Of a DNA stretch of 64,000 nucleotides, positions 1-11,512 are shown one piece after another. The stretch is taken from assembly GCF_005925325.1 (NCBI RefSeq), contig NZ_SRMP01000006.1:285791-349790 (forward strand), in the 5' to 3' direction. Under the pieces are notes generated by a model. The model did no database searches, was not told where the DNA came from, and worked only from the letters and a program-made list of their open reading frames with translations. The DNA comes from Pedobacter helvus. Its GTDB lineage: Bacteria > Bacteroidota > Bacteroidia > Sphingobacteriales > Sphingobacteriaceae. The translations under genes and the position numbers were made by a program. Position 1 is the stretch's first letter. The number at the start of each line of letters is the position of its first letter.

Positions 1-868
1 TGATATTGGCTAAATCAATCACATTAATGCCGCCAGTGGTGTATTCTGCTGACAAAATAGTTAATGGGTCGGATGTATCTCTTAGCAGGATTTTAATCCA
101 AGGAGGACACTCGAAAATGCCATCTCCTTTGGAATAACCTTGAGAAAGCAATTCTGTCATTCCGTACTCGCTGTGAATATGCTTTACACCGAAAGAAGCG
201 CAAAGCAATTGATGCAATTCGGCACGTACCATTTCTTTTCTTTTACCTTTCATACCTCCAGTTTCCATTACAATTAGTTCGGGAAAATCAATTTGGTATT
301 GCTCTGTAAAATCTAACAAGGCATAGGTAACTCCAATTAAAATCGTTTTCTGCTTAACTAATTTTAGTTCTTGCAAAGTTTGATAAAGCTCCTCGTGGTT
401 GTGCAGAAAGTAACCGCTTTTAGCATGGCTGCTTTGCTTCAACAAATCGTCAACCATGTAAATTAAAGAAGAACCATCACGCTCTAAATAAGATGGAAGC
501 AATGCTAAAATGCAATAATCATCGGCTTTGCCATAGAATAACTCAAATGCTTTATTATAGCTGTCTTCGTAAATAGAAAGGTCTTGCACCAAATGCTTGC
601 TGGTGATTTGACCAGTGGTGCCAGAGCTCCTAAAGGTAATTTCTATAGGTTGATTACTAGAAACAACAGAGTGAGATTTGAAAAAGCTAATTGGAAGAAA
701 TGGAATATCCTTATAATTTGAAATTCCTTCAACATCCACTTTTAAGTGAGAAATGTATGCTCGGTATATAGAGTTGTTTGCGGCTTGGAAACGGAAAACA
801 TCCAATGCAGCTTCATTAAACGCTGCTTCGGTTTGGATAGAAAAAAAATGCCCTGCGTTGATGTTCAC
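1..868 (-). CDS. LuxE-family acyl-protein synthetase (partial, C-terminus beyond window)
   Basis: The frame stays open from a GTG at 868 to the window edge, about 289 codons. The translation carries the adenylate-forming signature SSGTTGQITSKH near residue 80, then ETGGMKGKRKEM and HSEYGMTELLSQ, which match the LuxE/acyl-protein synthetase family (fatty-acyl adenylation and transfer). Only the last few dozen residues should be missing. GTG is the first usable start: an in-frame TAG lies 27 nt upstream with no ATG between. A TACTTTTG box ends 4 nt before the GTG, so the transcript is probably leaderless. The gene follows the small membrane gene by 30 nt on the same strand. The acyl substrate cannot be told from sequence. 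Confidence 0.8.
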   Translation of the reverse strand, partial: MNINAGHFFSIQTEAAFNEAALDVFRFQAANNSIYRAYISHLKVDVEGISNYKDIPFLPISFFKSHSVVSSNQPIEITFRSSGTTGQITSKHLVQDLSIYEDSYNKAFELFYGKADDYCILALLPSYLERDGSSLIYMVDDLLKQSSHAKSGYFLHNHEELYQTLQELKLVKQKTILIGVTYALLDFTEQYQIDFPELIVMETGGMKGKRKEMVRAELHQLLCASFGVKHIHSEYGMTELLSQGYSKGDGIFECPPWIKILLRDTSDPLTILSAEYTTGGINVIDLANI

Positions 869-872
869 AGGG

Positions 873-880
873 CAAAAGTA
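873..880 (-). promoter_or_regulatory. TAnnTTTG -7 box of the LuxE-like gene
   Basis: The minus strand reads TACTTTTG here, a perfect match to the Bacteroidota primary-sigma -7 element. Only 4 nt separate it from the GTG start. In this phylum transcription starts a few bases after the box, so the mRNA probably begins at or next to the start codon. Confidence 0.55.
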
Positions 881-898
881 CGATTTTATAAACTAGGC

Positions 899-1249
899 TT
901 AAGCTTTGGCTTTAGATTTTATCGTCGATTTTCTAAAATGATAGCCGCACAGTCCGCTGATGCCGGCAGCTAGACCTCCAATTAAGGCAGTAACCGCTAC
1001 AATTGCGGGCCATACTTTTAAACCAAACATTTCGGCAACGCGACCAGCTAATAGGTGATGGTTAGGAATACTTTTGTATAAGGCCATACCAATCCAAAGG
1101 ATAACGATAGCTAAAAAAGGTTGCCAAAAAGATATTTTACCAGTTTTGCCAATAATTCCGCAAGTGGCAAAAGAAACTACAATAATTGTCCACCAAGGGA
1201 AAAATGTTTGTAGTGCGAAAGAGAGAATGAGTATAACGATGAAAACCAT
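899..1249 (-). CDS. Small hydrophobic membrane protein, unknown function
   Basis: This 116-residue protein has about four hydrophobic segments (roughly residues 2-20, 22-34, 42-58 and 80-103) and a basic C-terminal tail ending KSTIKSKAKA, so it is probably an inner-membrane protein with a cytoplasmic C-terminus. I do not recognise a named family. Its ATG lies 3 nt after the stop of the penicillin-acylase-like gene, so the two are almost certainly co-transcribed and possibly translationally coupled. The function is unknown. Confidence 0.7.
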   Translation of the reverse strand: MVFIVILILSFALQTFFPWWTIIVVSFATCGIIGKTGKISFWQPFLAIVILWIGMALYKSIPNHHLLAGRVAEMFGLKVWPAIVAVTALIGGLAAGISGLCGYHFRKSTIKSKAKA

Positions 1250-1252
1250 TGT

Positions 1253-3685
1253 CTATTTTTTTGAAATTTTATAACGAGAGATAATTTTTCCGCCCTTATC
1301 ATCGGGAGATTGCATGAAGAACAAATCGTAAAGTTTGCCTTCTGCCCAAGTGTCAATCATATTGTCATAGAATGGACTGCCCGGGTTTCCAGACTGACCA
1401 CCAGGATAAACGCCGTGACCTTTCGGAGTTTTACCTAATTCAATCACCATCCTCCAAGAAGGGCCGTTACTTTCTGATAATGCATTAACAGTACTTTTAG
1501 AACCACCAATTAGGAGTTTTTTAGAACCAAAACCTGGTATTTTTGCCAAATGAGGAACATTAGAGTTTTTGAAATTACCCCATTGCCATTCTTCGCCAAT
1601 TGGGCCATATTTCCTTTCTAAACTATCACAAGCATATTTAAAAGAAGAATTAACTAAATCGGCTAGTGTTTCTTTTTTCGAAGTTTTTACATTATCGAAC
1701 CATTTCGAATTTGGATTTTTTTGTATCAGCTCTATGGTTCTATCTCTCGATGGATAACGCATTGGCACATCTTTATCCCCGAAATCATCCTCCCATATTT
1801 CCGTAGACAATCTCTTGGTCCAAAGATCAAATACACTTGCCGCAATGGATTTGGCATCGAAATATTTATTCCATTTGGTGATTAGATTGTACGACTCTTT
1901 CTGTGTGGCATTTAACTCTGCATTATTTACCAGTGGCAAAATGTACGGAATCAAGTTCTCTGCCATGATACTGTACGAATCCATTTGTAGGTTGCGCATA
2001 CTATCTGCAGTGATATTTTTCATTGCAGCTAACCTGTCGTTAATTCGCTTACCTCTTTCATAAGGAGAAAACTCCCAATTGATGTAGTAAGGATACGTTG
2101 GATCCGTAGAAGATTGATTTGCAGAACTTACAAAGTTGCGTGGTGGATTTTTAACGGTTGGATTTTGCGAAGCAGGAATCCAACCTTGCCAATCATTGCT
2201 TGGATCAGTTCCGTCTAGGATGAATTTACCTTGATTTTTCCATTTCAGTGGGAATTTACCGTTTGGCGTAATCGCAATATCGTTATCGGCACTAGCAAAA
2301 ATAAAGTTCTGTGCTGGTGCAGTGAAATAAGGCAGGGCTTTGCGATAGTCATCGTAATTTTTAGCCCTGTTCATCAAGTAAAAAGTCTTCAATTCATTCG
2401 ATTTATCATGAGCTATCCAACGCAAAGCATGACCAGTAGGCACATTGTTTGCCCTGCTGTAGTTTGGTTTTTGAAAGTAAACTATAGGCCCATGGTGGGT
2501 GTAGTAGACCGTATCAATAACATCTTTTCCACCTTTAATTTTGATAGTCTCATATCTCGGCTTAGTTGCATTCCATTTGTTGTTGTACCAATAACTGTCG
2601 TGTTTATCATCCTTAAATTTGATTTGGTAAAAGTCTAAAACATCTGCCGCTACATTGGTTACACCCCAAGCAATATTCTGGTTAAAACCAATGATTACTC
2701 CGGGAGCTCCTGGAAGGGAAACACCATAAGTATTGATGCCTGGTGCATGCAGCTGGATTTGATACCAAATGGATGGTAAACTTAAATCTAAATGGGGATC
2801 GTTAGCCAAAACTGGGAAACCCGAAGCTGTTTTTATGCCCGATACTGCCCAATTGTTACTGCCAATGCCTTCTACTTTCTGTTTAGTAGCATTACCTGTG
2901 CTCATCATTTCTGTGAATGATTTTGGCGTTGCTGGAATTGGTAGAGGTTTGAAATCCCATTTAGTGCCTACCGGAATAATTGGATCTTCTTTAAACGGAT
3001 AGTCTGGAAACAAATCTTTAGTAATTTCTGGTCCATACTTATTCAAGATGTTGGTCATGTAGAATTCGTCAGAGCCCATCGCTAAAACAGCCGACATTTG
3101 CTTAAGTAGCAAAGCGCATTTTATTGGTGTCCACTGCTCGGGTTTAAAGTCAAGCAATTTATATTCTACTGGAAGTTTTCTTTTGTCTAGCGATTTAATA
3201 TAGTCGTTAATACCAGCGGTATAGGCTAGTATCATTTCTTTCGATTTTGGATCAGCCATCATGCCTTTCAATGAATTTTCTGCACCGTACATCATGCCCA
3301 TTCTCCGCTGATACTTGTCTACCTCAATAGCTTTGGCACCAACTACTTCAGAAATTCGTCCAGCAGCGAAACGTGTTTGAAAGTCCATTTGCCAAAGGCG
3401 ATGCATAGCCGTTACGTAGCCCTGTGCGTAATACACATCATGGTCATTCTGTGCGAAAACGTGAGGTATCATCCGGTCATCAAATAAAATCTCAATTTTA
3501 TCATGAGCGTTCTTTAATACCAGCTTTTTATTTTTAGATGGAGCCGAGCGTTCGGCATTTTGCCAAAATCCGGTAAAAGGATTTAGGAATTTTAATAGGG
3601 GAGGGAGGTCGCCAAATTTGGTGTTCAACATGTATCCTAATAAAATAGGAATGACGATGCATAGTAGTGCTTTAACTCTGTTCAT
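1253..3685 (-). CDS. Penicillin acylase family Ntn hydrolase
   Basis: This is an N-terminal-nucleophile amidase of the penicillin/cephalosporin/AHL acylase family. It is made as one chain, exported and self-cleaved. The autocleavage site is visible as EGIG|SNNW, the Ser being about residue 276 from this start; the strand after it, VLANDPHLDLSLPSIWYQ, is the typical oxyanion/Asn region. Later family landmarks are ALRWIAHD and SSANQSS. The frame is open to an ATG at 3739, but the Met at 3685 gives a clean N-terminal membrane/signal segment (KALLCIVIPILLGYML), and the longer form would contain a promoter-like TATCTTTT at 3724-3731. Substrate (beta-lactam side chain, AHL or other N-acyl amide) cannot be assigned. 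Confidence 0.85.
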   Translation of the reverse strand: MNRVKALLCIVIPILLGYMLNTKFGDLPPLLKFLNPFTGFWQNAERSAPSKNKKLVLKNAHDKIEILFDDRMIPHVFAQNDHDVYYAQGYVTAMHRLWQMDFQTRFAAGRISEVVGAKAIEVDKYQRRMGMMYGAENSLKGMMADPKSKEMILAYTAGINDYIKSLDKRKLPVEYKLLDFKPEQWTPIKCALLLKQMSAVLAMGSDEFYMTNILNKYGPEITKDLFPDYPFKEDPIIPVGTKWDFKPLPIPATPKSFTEMMSTGNATKQKVEGIGSNNWAVSGIKTASGFPVLANDPHLDLSLPSIWYQIQLHAPGINTYGVSLPGAPGVIIGFNQNIAWGVTNVAADVLDFYQIKFKDDKHDSYWYNNKWNATKPRYETIKIKGGKDVIDTVYYTHHGPIVYFQKPNYSRANNVPTGHALRWIAHDKSNELKTFYLMNRAKNYDDYRKALPYFTAPAQNFIFASADNDIAITPNGKFPLKWKNQGKFILDGTDPSNDWQGWIPASQNPTVKNPPRNFVSSANQSSTDPTYPYYINWEFSPYERGKRINDRLAAMKNITADSMRNLQMDSYSIMAENLIPYILPLVNNAELNATQKESYNLITKWNKYFDAKSIAASVFDLWTKRLSTEIWEDDFGDKDVPMRYPSRDRTIELIQKNPNSKWFDNVKTSKKETLADLVNSSFKYACDSLERKYGPIGEEWQWGNFKNSNVPHLAKIPGFGSKKLLIGGSKSTVNALSESNGPSWRMVIELGKTPKGHGVYPGGQSGNPGSPFYDNMIDTWAEGKLYDLFFMQSPDDKGGKIISRYKISKK

Positions 3686-3866
3686 TTGGGTATCAGCTTT
3701 GGTTTTCTTTTTGAAATGAAACGAAAAGATAGCATGCAATTTAAATATAAATAATTAAACTCATCCTCTTTTTTGAAAAATACTATGCTTGCATAAAATT
3801 TAATTTGTAAGTTTTAAAAAATGTGTTAAGTTTATGTAAAAATAAACAAATATAAACTACAGAAAT

Positions 3867-6767
3867 ATGAACAAAACAATTACTAAAATCATCCTTATGG
3901 TTTGCGTTTTGCTGTGGACTGGGTTCGCGGCCTTTGCGCAAAGCATTGTGGTTAGCGGTACCGTTAAAGACAAGCTAACTAACGAGCCGATTCCTGGAGT
4001 GAGTGTTACTGTGAAAGGAAAAACCGTTGGGTCATCTACTGATCAGAACGGTAGGTTCTCCTTTACAACTACAGAAAAACCTCCTTTTACCCTTTCTGTT
4101 ACATTTGTTGGTTATAATACGATCGAAAGAGAAGTAACAGGTGCGGCTAGTAACTTAAGCTTCGAATTGGAATCTGGAGCTATCCTAGGTCAAGAAGTAG
4201 TGGTTTCTGCTTCTAGAACTCCAGAGCGTATCCTAGAATCACCAGTAACTATTGAACGCATGGGACAGGCGCAGATTAAGGAAGCTGCTGCTCCGTCATT
4301 CTATGATGCGATCCAAAACATTAAAGGTGTGGAGATGAGCACACAAAGTTTGACTTTCAGATCTTATAATACAAGAGGTTTTAATGCCAATGGTAACACG
4401 CGTTTCAATCAATTAATTGATGGAATGGATAATCAGGCTCCAGGCTTGAATTTTTCTGTAGGTAATATTGTAGGTATCACCGAATTGGATGTTGATAATG
4501 TAGAGTTATTGCCAGGAGCTTCTTCTGCATTGTATGGTGCGGGTGGTATCAGCGGTACATTGTTGATGACTTCTAAAGATCCATTTAAATATCAAGGTGT
4601 AAGTTTTCAATTAAAAACTGGTTTAAACCACGTAAACGATAACAATACCTCTGCGCAAGAATTTAAGCAGTTTGATATGCGTATGGCTAAATCTTGGAAT
4701 AACAAGTTTGGTGCTAAGTTCGCCTTCTCGTTCTTGCAAGCTAAAGATTGGTTTGGTACAAATACTTCAAACTTCGATAGAGCTGCTAATATGCCTAAAT
4801 CAGGCGATCGTCAATCTGACCCGAACTATGATGGTGTGAACGTGTACGGTGATGAAGTTAGCCAAAATATGAGAGCTGTGAATAACAATGTGGAAGCAGC
4901 AACTAGACAAGCAATTCTTGGCGCAACTGGTGGTCTTTTTAATCCACAAACAACATTTAATGCATTACCAGCCGGTACTCCGTATTCTACTTATGTAAAC
5001 CTAATTAATACAAATCCTGCTATTCCAGGAGCCTTGAGACCAACTTTGTTGAATCAGTACCTGCCATTTTACTATGCTCAAAGAAATCCTTCTTTTTTGC
5101 CTAATCAAAATGTATCAAGAACAGGTTATAATGAAATTGACTTAGTTGATTATGATACCAAATCTTTGAAAATGTCAGGAGGTTTGTACTATAATTTTAC
5201 GCCAACAATTCAATTGATGGCGCAGGCGAATTGGGGTACAGGTACGTCAGTATATACTGGTTCAGATAGATATTCGCTACGTAATTTTAATATAGGATTA
5301 TATAAATTGGAATTAAAGGGTGAGGATTTTTATTTAAGAGGTTATACAACACAAGAGCGTTCAGGAGATTCGTATATTTCATCAATCTTGGGTAGTTATA
5401 TCAATGAGAAAACAAAAGCATCTACAGCTTGGTTTCCACAATATTTAGGAACCTACATTGGTGCTAGATTAAATCCAGTAGTAACAGATGCGCAGGCTCA
5501 TGCTGCTGCTCGTCAAGCTGCTGATGCTAATCGAGTTCAACCAGGAAGCGCTCAGTTCAATAATTACGCAGAGCAAATCCGTAATACTTACATCAGTCAA
5601 ACCAATATGGCTACAGGTGTTTATGGTGCTAAATTCAACGATAAATCAAACCTTTATCACTATGAGGGTATGTACAACTTTTCTAGAATGTTTAACAACG
5701 TGGTAGAATTTCAGATGGGTGCTTCTGCCCGTAGGTTCGACTTAAATTCTGGAGGAACTATTTTTGCAGATTTAACGGATGAAATTGATATCGACGAATA
5801 TGCAGCATTTGCGCAGTTGGGAAAGAAATTTGGAGAAGTGTTTAAGTTGACTGTTGCTGGCCGATATGACAAAAGCCAAAACTTTGATGGTCGTTTTACA
5901 CCAAGGGTAACCGGTGTTTGGACCGTTGCTAAAAACTCAAACATTCGTGCATCATTCCAAACAGGTTTCCGTAATCCAACTACACAAAATCAATATATTG
6001 ATTTAGCAGTTGGCGGCGGTAGTCAGCGTTTAATTGGTGGTTTGCCATCGTTCTTAGACAGATATAGCTTATTAAGCAATAAGCCTTACACTGAAGCAAG
6101 TTATAGACAAGCCGTAGCTGGAACTGGACCTTTAGTACAATACACATTTGATCCAAGAGGGGTACGCCCAGAAAGTGTAACTGCATACGAATTAGGTTAC
6201 AAAGGCTTATTGGGTTCGAACTTCTTAATTGATGTTTATGGTTTCTACAATGAGTTTAAAGACTTTATTACTGGCGTAAATGTTTATCAAAATCGTGGTA
6301 CAGCTACGAGCCCAACTTTCGTTAAATTTGGCGTGCCTGTAAACGCTGCTGGTAAAGTAACTGCTTATGGTGGTGCATTTGGTTTAGATTACGTTAGAGG
6401 TAAATACACTTTCTCTGGTAACGTATCTTACAATAAATTAAATGATTTGCCTGCAGACTATAACAACGATTTCAACACACCAGAAGTACGTTACAACTTA
6501 GGTATCAGCAACCGTGAAATTTTCAAAAATGTAGGCTTCAATGTGAATTATCGTTGGCAAGATAAGTTCACTTGGTTCTCTTCATTTGCAGGAGGCGAAG
6601 TTCCAGCATTTGGAACGGTAGATGCTCAAGTGAATTTGAAAGTTCCTTCGGTGAACTCATTGGTTAAAATTGGCGGTTCAAACATCTTGAACAAATATTA
6701 CATCACATCTTATGGTAACCCAGAAGTAGGTGCTATGTACTATGTTTCATTAGCGTTTAATCCATAG
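3867..6767 (+). CDS. TonB-dependent receptor with carboxypeptidase-like regulatory domain
   Basis: This is a 966-residue outer-membrane active transporter. Residues 1-25 are a signal peptide ending AFA|Q. A CarboxypepD_reg-like beta-sandwich follows (VVSGTVKDKLTNEPIPGVSV, about 28-105), then the plug (RTPERILESPVTIER to GAGGISGTLLM, about 118-240), then a long beta-barrel ending YYVSLAFNP with a terminal aromatic-rich strand. There is no SusD neighbour and no STN domain, so it looks like a lone receptor, not part of a Sus pair. The substrate is unknown. It is divergent from the acylase gene, with 127-181 bp of AT-rich DNA between, and ends at a strong terminator shared with the convergent ABC-F gene. 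Confidence 0.9.
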   Translation: MNKTITKIILMVCVLLWTGFAAFAQSIVVSGTVKDKLTNEPIPGVSVTVKGKTVGSSTDQNGRFSFTTTEKPPFTLSVTFVGYNTIEREVTGAASNLSFELESGAILGQEVVVSASRTPERILESPVTIERMGQAQIKEAAAPSFYDAIQNIKGVEMSTQSLTFRSYNTRGFNANGNTRFNQLIDGMDNQAPGLNFSVGNIVGITELDVDNVELLPGASSALYGAGGISGTLLMTSKDPFKYQGVSFQLKTGLNHVNDNNTSAQEFKQFDMRMAKSWNNKFGAKFAFSFLQAKDWFGTNTSNFDRAANMPKSGDRQSDPNYDGVNVYGDEVSQNMRAVNNNVEAATRQAILGATGGLFNPQTTFNALPAGTPYSTYVNLINTNPAIPGALRPTLLNQYLPFYYAQRNPSFLPNQNVSRTGYNEIDLVDYDTKSLKMSGGLYYNFTPTIQLMAQANWGTGTSVYTGSDRYSLRNFNIGLYKLELKGEDFYLRGYTTQERSGDSYISSILGSYINEKTKASTAWFPQYLGTYIGARLNPVVTDAQAHAAARQAADANRVQPGSAQFNNYAEQIRNTYISQTNMATGVYGAKFNDKSNLYHYEGMYNFSRMFNNVVEFQMGASARRFDLNSGGTIFADLTDEIDIDEYAAFAQLGKKFGEVFKLTVAGRYDKSQNFDGRFTPRVTGVWTVAKNSNIRASFQTGFRNPTTQNQYIDLAVGGGSQRLIGGLPSFLDRYSLLSNKPYTEASYRQAVAGTGPLVQYTFDPRGVRPESVTAYELGYKGLLGSNFLIDVYGFYNEFKDFITGVNVYQNRGTATSPTFVKFGVPVNAAGKVTAYGGAFGLDYVRGKYTFSGNVSYNKLNDLPADYNNDFNTPEVRYNLGISNREIFKNVGFNVNYRWQDKFTWFSSFAGGEVPAFGTVDAQVNLKVPSVNSLVKIGGSNILNKYYITSYGNPEVGAMYYVSLAFNP

Positions 6768-6799
6768 GCCTCCCCATCCCTCCAAAGGAGGGGTTATAT

Positions 6800-6842
6800 A
6801 AAGAAAAGAGCCCCGAGATTACTTCTTGGGGCTCTTTTCTTT
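6800..6842. terminator. Bidirectional intrinsic terminator
   Basis: A perfect 15-bp stem pairs 6800-6814 with 6828-6842 (arm AAGAAAAGAGCCCC), and the loop can extend the stem by several further pairs. T-rich flanks lie on both sides. It lies between the convergent TonB receptor and ABC-F genes and can serve both. Confidence 0.9.
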
Positions 6843-6873
6843 TAAATCTAAATCGTATCTCTACAATCGTAAA

Positions 6874-8550
<1,677 letters not shown>

Positions 8551-8654
8551 TTATGGTTAAACCGCGTTTCGCTTGATTTGAGCCGTAAAGCTGAAGTTAA
8601 ATCATCTAGCGAACTAAACCGTAAACAAACCAACCAATTAATAAACAATTAATG

Positions 8655-8662
8655 TATTTTTG
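8655..8662 (+). promoter_or_regulatory. TAnnTTTG -7 box of argS
   Basis: TATTTTTG lies 5 nt before the argS ATG, so the transcript would be leaderless or nearly so. No Shine-Dalgarno sequence is visible. Confidence 0.5.
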
Positions 8663-8667
8663 CGATT

Positions 8668-10440
8668 ATGAATTTTATTGTTGCTGGCGCAATTAAGGCC
8701 GTTAAAGAGTTGTATGGGCAAGATATTGCCGAAAATGTAATCAACATACAGGAAACACGTAAAGAGTTTGAAGGACAAGTTACCATTGTGGTATTCCCTA
8801 TCGTACGGTTTTCTAAAAGAACGCCTGAAGAAACAGCGAATGATATTGGTGCTTTCCTGCAACAAAATGTGGAAGAAGTAGAAGGTTTTAACGTAGTAAA
8901 AGGTTTTTTAAACTTAGTTATCGCCGAAAATTACTGGATCAATTTATTCAATAATACTTTATTGAAACCGAATTTTCTATCGATCAAGCCTCGTGGGGAA
9001 AAAGTGATGGTAGAATATTCATCACCAAATACCAACAAGCCGCTGCACCTAGGGCACGTTCGTAACAACTTATTGGGCTACTCGGTATCGGAGTTGCTAA
9101 AAGCTGATGGTTACGATGTCATCAAAGTAAACTTGGTGAACGATAGGGGTATCCACATCTGTAAATCGATGTTGGCTTGGCAAAAATGGGGCGGTGGCGA
9201 AACTCCTGAAAGTTCGGGCTTAAAAGGCGACCACTTGGTAGGTAAATACTATGTGATTTTCGATAAAGAATACAAGAAGGAAATTGAAGCTTTAGTTGCC
9301 GAAGGTCAAACTGAAGACGAGGCAAAGAAAAATGCACCATTAATTAAGGAAGCGCAACAGATGCTCTTGAAATGGGAGCAGGGCGATGTTGCTGTAGTTG
9401 GTTTGTGGGAAAAAATGAACGGTTGGGTTTATGAAGGCTTCGACGTTACTTACAAAAAACTAGGGGTAGATTTCGATAAATACTATTACGAAAGCAATAC
9501 TTATTTGCTTGGAAAAGATACGGTAGAAGAAGGCTTAGCTAAAGGTGTTTTCTTCAAAAAAGAAGATGGCTCGGTGTGGATTGATTTGACTGCCGATGGC
9601 TTAGACCAAAAGCTGGTTTTACGTGCTGATGGTACATCAGTATATATCACTCAAGATTTAGGTACTGCTCAAATGAAATACGATGATTTCGGGATGGATA
9701 AGTCGATTTATGTTGTGGGTAACGAACAAGATTATCACTTTAAAGTGTTGTTCTTGATTTTGGAGAAGTTAGGCAAAAGCTGGGCTAAAGGCTTGTACCA
9801 CTTGTCTTACGGAATGGTAGATTTACCTAGCGGAAAAATGAAAAGCCGTGAAGGTACTGTAGTAGATGCAGATGATCTAGTGAATGAAATGGTGGAAACT
9901 GCCAAACAAAAAACGGAAGAGTTGGGCAAAACCAATGATTTTTCTGAAGCTGATAAGGAAGATTTATACAGTACCATTGGTTTGGGTGCTTTGAAGTATT
10001 TCTTACTAAAAGTTGAGCCCAAGAAACGTTTATTGTTCGATCCAGCAGAGTCTATCGATTTTCAAGGAAATACAGGTCCGTTTATTCAGTACACTCACGC
10101 TCGTATCAAATCTTTGCTAAGCAGAGCTGATTATCAATTTGCAGCTGCAGATTATTCGAACATTAAGCTTACGTCAACAGAGTTAGAAATGATTATGCTG
10201 TTGGCGAAATATCCAACAGAAATAGCTGAAGCGGCAAAAGCTTATAGCCCGGCATTTATTGCGAACTATTTGTACGAAGTGGCGAAGTTGTTCAATAAGT
10301 TTTATCACGAAGTACCTCCAATTATCAAAGAAGAGGATGCTGCGGTGAAACAACATCGTTTGAATATCTGTAAAATTGCAGCAGATGTAATCAAATCTGG
10401 AATGAACATTTTAGGAATTAAGGTTCCTGAGAGAATGTAA
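8668..10440 (+). CDS. argS: Arginine--tRNA ligase
   Basis: This class Ia aminoacyl-tRNA synthetase charges tRNA-Arg in the cytoplasm. Its 590 residues are the usual length. The N-terminal ArgRS-specific domain (about 1-95) is followed by the HIGH motif as HLGH (127-130) after EYSSPNTNKP. The KMSKS-like loop is KMKSR (390-394), in SGKMKSREGTVVDADDL. The C-terminal anticodon-binding helical domain ends PERM. It is a single-copy housekeeping gene, divergent from the ABC-F gene by 168 bp. Confidence 0.97.
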   Translation: MNFIVAGAIKAVKELYGQDIAENVINIQETRKEFEGQVTIVVFPIVRFSKRTPEETANDIGAFLQQNVEEVEGFNVVKGFLNLVIAENYWINLFNNTLLKPNFLSIKPRGEKVMVEYSSPNTNKPLHLGHVRNNLLGYSVSELLKADGYDVIKVNLVNDRGIHICKSMLAWQKWGGGETPESSGLKGDHLVGKYYVIFDKEYKKEIEALVAEGQTEDEAKKNAPLIKEAQQMLLKWEQGDVAVVGLWEKMNGWVYEGFDVTYKKLGVDFDKYYYESNTYLLGKDTVEEGLAKGVFFKKEDGSVWIDLTADGLDQKLVLRADGTSVYITQDLGTAQMKYDDFGMDKSIYVVGNEQDYHFKVLFLILEKLGKSWAKGLYHLSYGMVDLPSGKMKSREGTVVDADDLVNEMVETAKQKTEELGKTNDFSEADKEDLYSTIGLGALKYFLLKVEPKKRLLFDPAESIDFQGNTGPFIQYTHARIKSLLSRADYQFAAADYSNIKLTSTELEMIMLLAKYPTEIAEAAKAYSPAFIANYLYEVAKLFNKFYHEVPPIIKEEDAAVKQHRLNICKIAADVIKSGMNILGIKVPERM

Positions 10441-10451
10441 CATAATTCAAA

Positions 10452-10521
10452 AGTTAAAAGTAAAAATTCAAAATTGTGCGTAAGTCTTTGTCGTTTTTAC
10501 TTTTGAATTTTTACTTTAACT
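10452..10521 (+). promoter_or_regulatory. Inverted repeat and -7 box between argS and the TauE-like gene
   Basis: Arms at 10452-10473 and 10501-10521 (core AAAGTAAAAATTCAAAA) are complementary with one bulged base, separated by 27 nt. The right arm overlaps TACTTTTG at 10498-10505, a good -7 box 24 nt before the GTG of the next gene. It could be an argS terminator, a promoter element, or both. Confidence 0.4.
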
Positions 10522-10529
10522 TCATCTAA

Positions 10530-11324
10530 GTGCACGAACTTTTAAATTTTTTAGGGTCGCATGTCAATGAGTTGGTGCTGCTATGTTTAGCCGCCTTTGC
10601 CGCAGGTTTTATAGATGCCATTGTGGGCGGTGGAGGTTTGTTGCAGACCCCAGCGACATTGCTAATTCTACCGCAATATCCTGTTGCTACGTTGTTGGGG
10701 ACGGTTAAAATTCCTTCTCTGGCGGGTACGGCGGTGGCTGCGGTAAAATATGCTAAGCAGGTAAAGTTTAACGGATTGATTTTAGCGGGTTGCACCATTA
10801 CAGCTTTTATCGCTTCGCTTTCTGGAGCCTATTTAGTAAGTACTATTGATAACCGTCATATCAAGCCTGTGATATTGGTGGTACTAGTCGCGGTAGCCTT
10901 GTACACCTACTTCAACAAAAACTTTGGCGTACAGCAAGAGAAAAATCAAACCGCAAAAAAGCAGCTTCTATTGGCCTGTTTGTTTGGTTTAATTATTGGT
11001 TTTTATGATGGATTGATTGGTCCAGGTACAGGTTCGTTTCTTATCCTAGCATTCGTAGGTATTTTAGGTTTCGATTTCGTTGGAGCTAGTGCTCATGCCA
11101 AAATTGTAAACGTAGGCACAAATTTAGCCGCATTGATTTATTTCAGTTCAACGGGACACGTTCTTTTCGAATATGCTATCCCGATGGCGATCTTCAATGT
11201 GCTAGGTTCTTTCTTGGGTGCTAAGCTTGCATTGCTCAAAGGCAATAAATTTATTCGTATCTTCTTTTTGATCGTAGTTTTCGGTACGATATTGAGATTT
11301 GCTTACGATGTATTTTTGAAGTAG
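10530..11324 (+). CDS. TauE/SafE (DUF81) family membrane permease
   Basis: This 264-residue protein has about eight hydrophobic helices and the family's internally repeated glycine motifs: GFIDAIVGGGGLLQTP near the N-terminus and GFYDGLIGPGTGSFLI in the second half. TauE/SafE proteins export sulfite, sulfoacetate or related small anions across the inner membrane; the substrate here is unknown. The start is a GTG; the nearby ATG at 10561 is out of frame. It is convergent with the AI-2E-type permease. Confidence 0.85.
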   Translation: MHELLNFLGSHVNELVLLCLAAFAAGFIDAIVGGGGLLQTPATLLILPQYPVATLLGTVKIPSLAGTAVAAVKYAKQVKFNGLILAGCTITAFIASLSGAYLVSTIDNRHIKPVILVVLVAVALYTYFNKNFGVQQEKNQTAKKQLLLACLFGLIIGFYDGLIGPGTGSFLILAFVGILGFDFVGASAHAKIVNVGTNLAALIYFSSTGHVLFEYAIPMAIFNVLGSFLGAKLALLKGNKFIRIFFLIVVFGTILRFAYDVFLK

Positions 11325-11512
11325 GGAACAGGAGCAGGAGTTAGGTCTTAGTTTTTAGTCCAAAAGTCGTTAAAGTCCACAAGCAAATCGTTCTTTTACT
11401 CGATTAATCAGTGCTACACTTAAGCAATTTAAAGAACTAATCTATAAACTATGCATCTCAACTGGCAACAGTTATACGCCCAAACTGACAACTGATACCT
11501 AACTCCTGGCTA

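Noticed and set aside
1253..3685. Quorum-quenching AHL acylase as a firm function
   Set aside because: The Ntn fold is clear, but residues that set the acyl substrate cannot be judged by eye.
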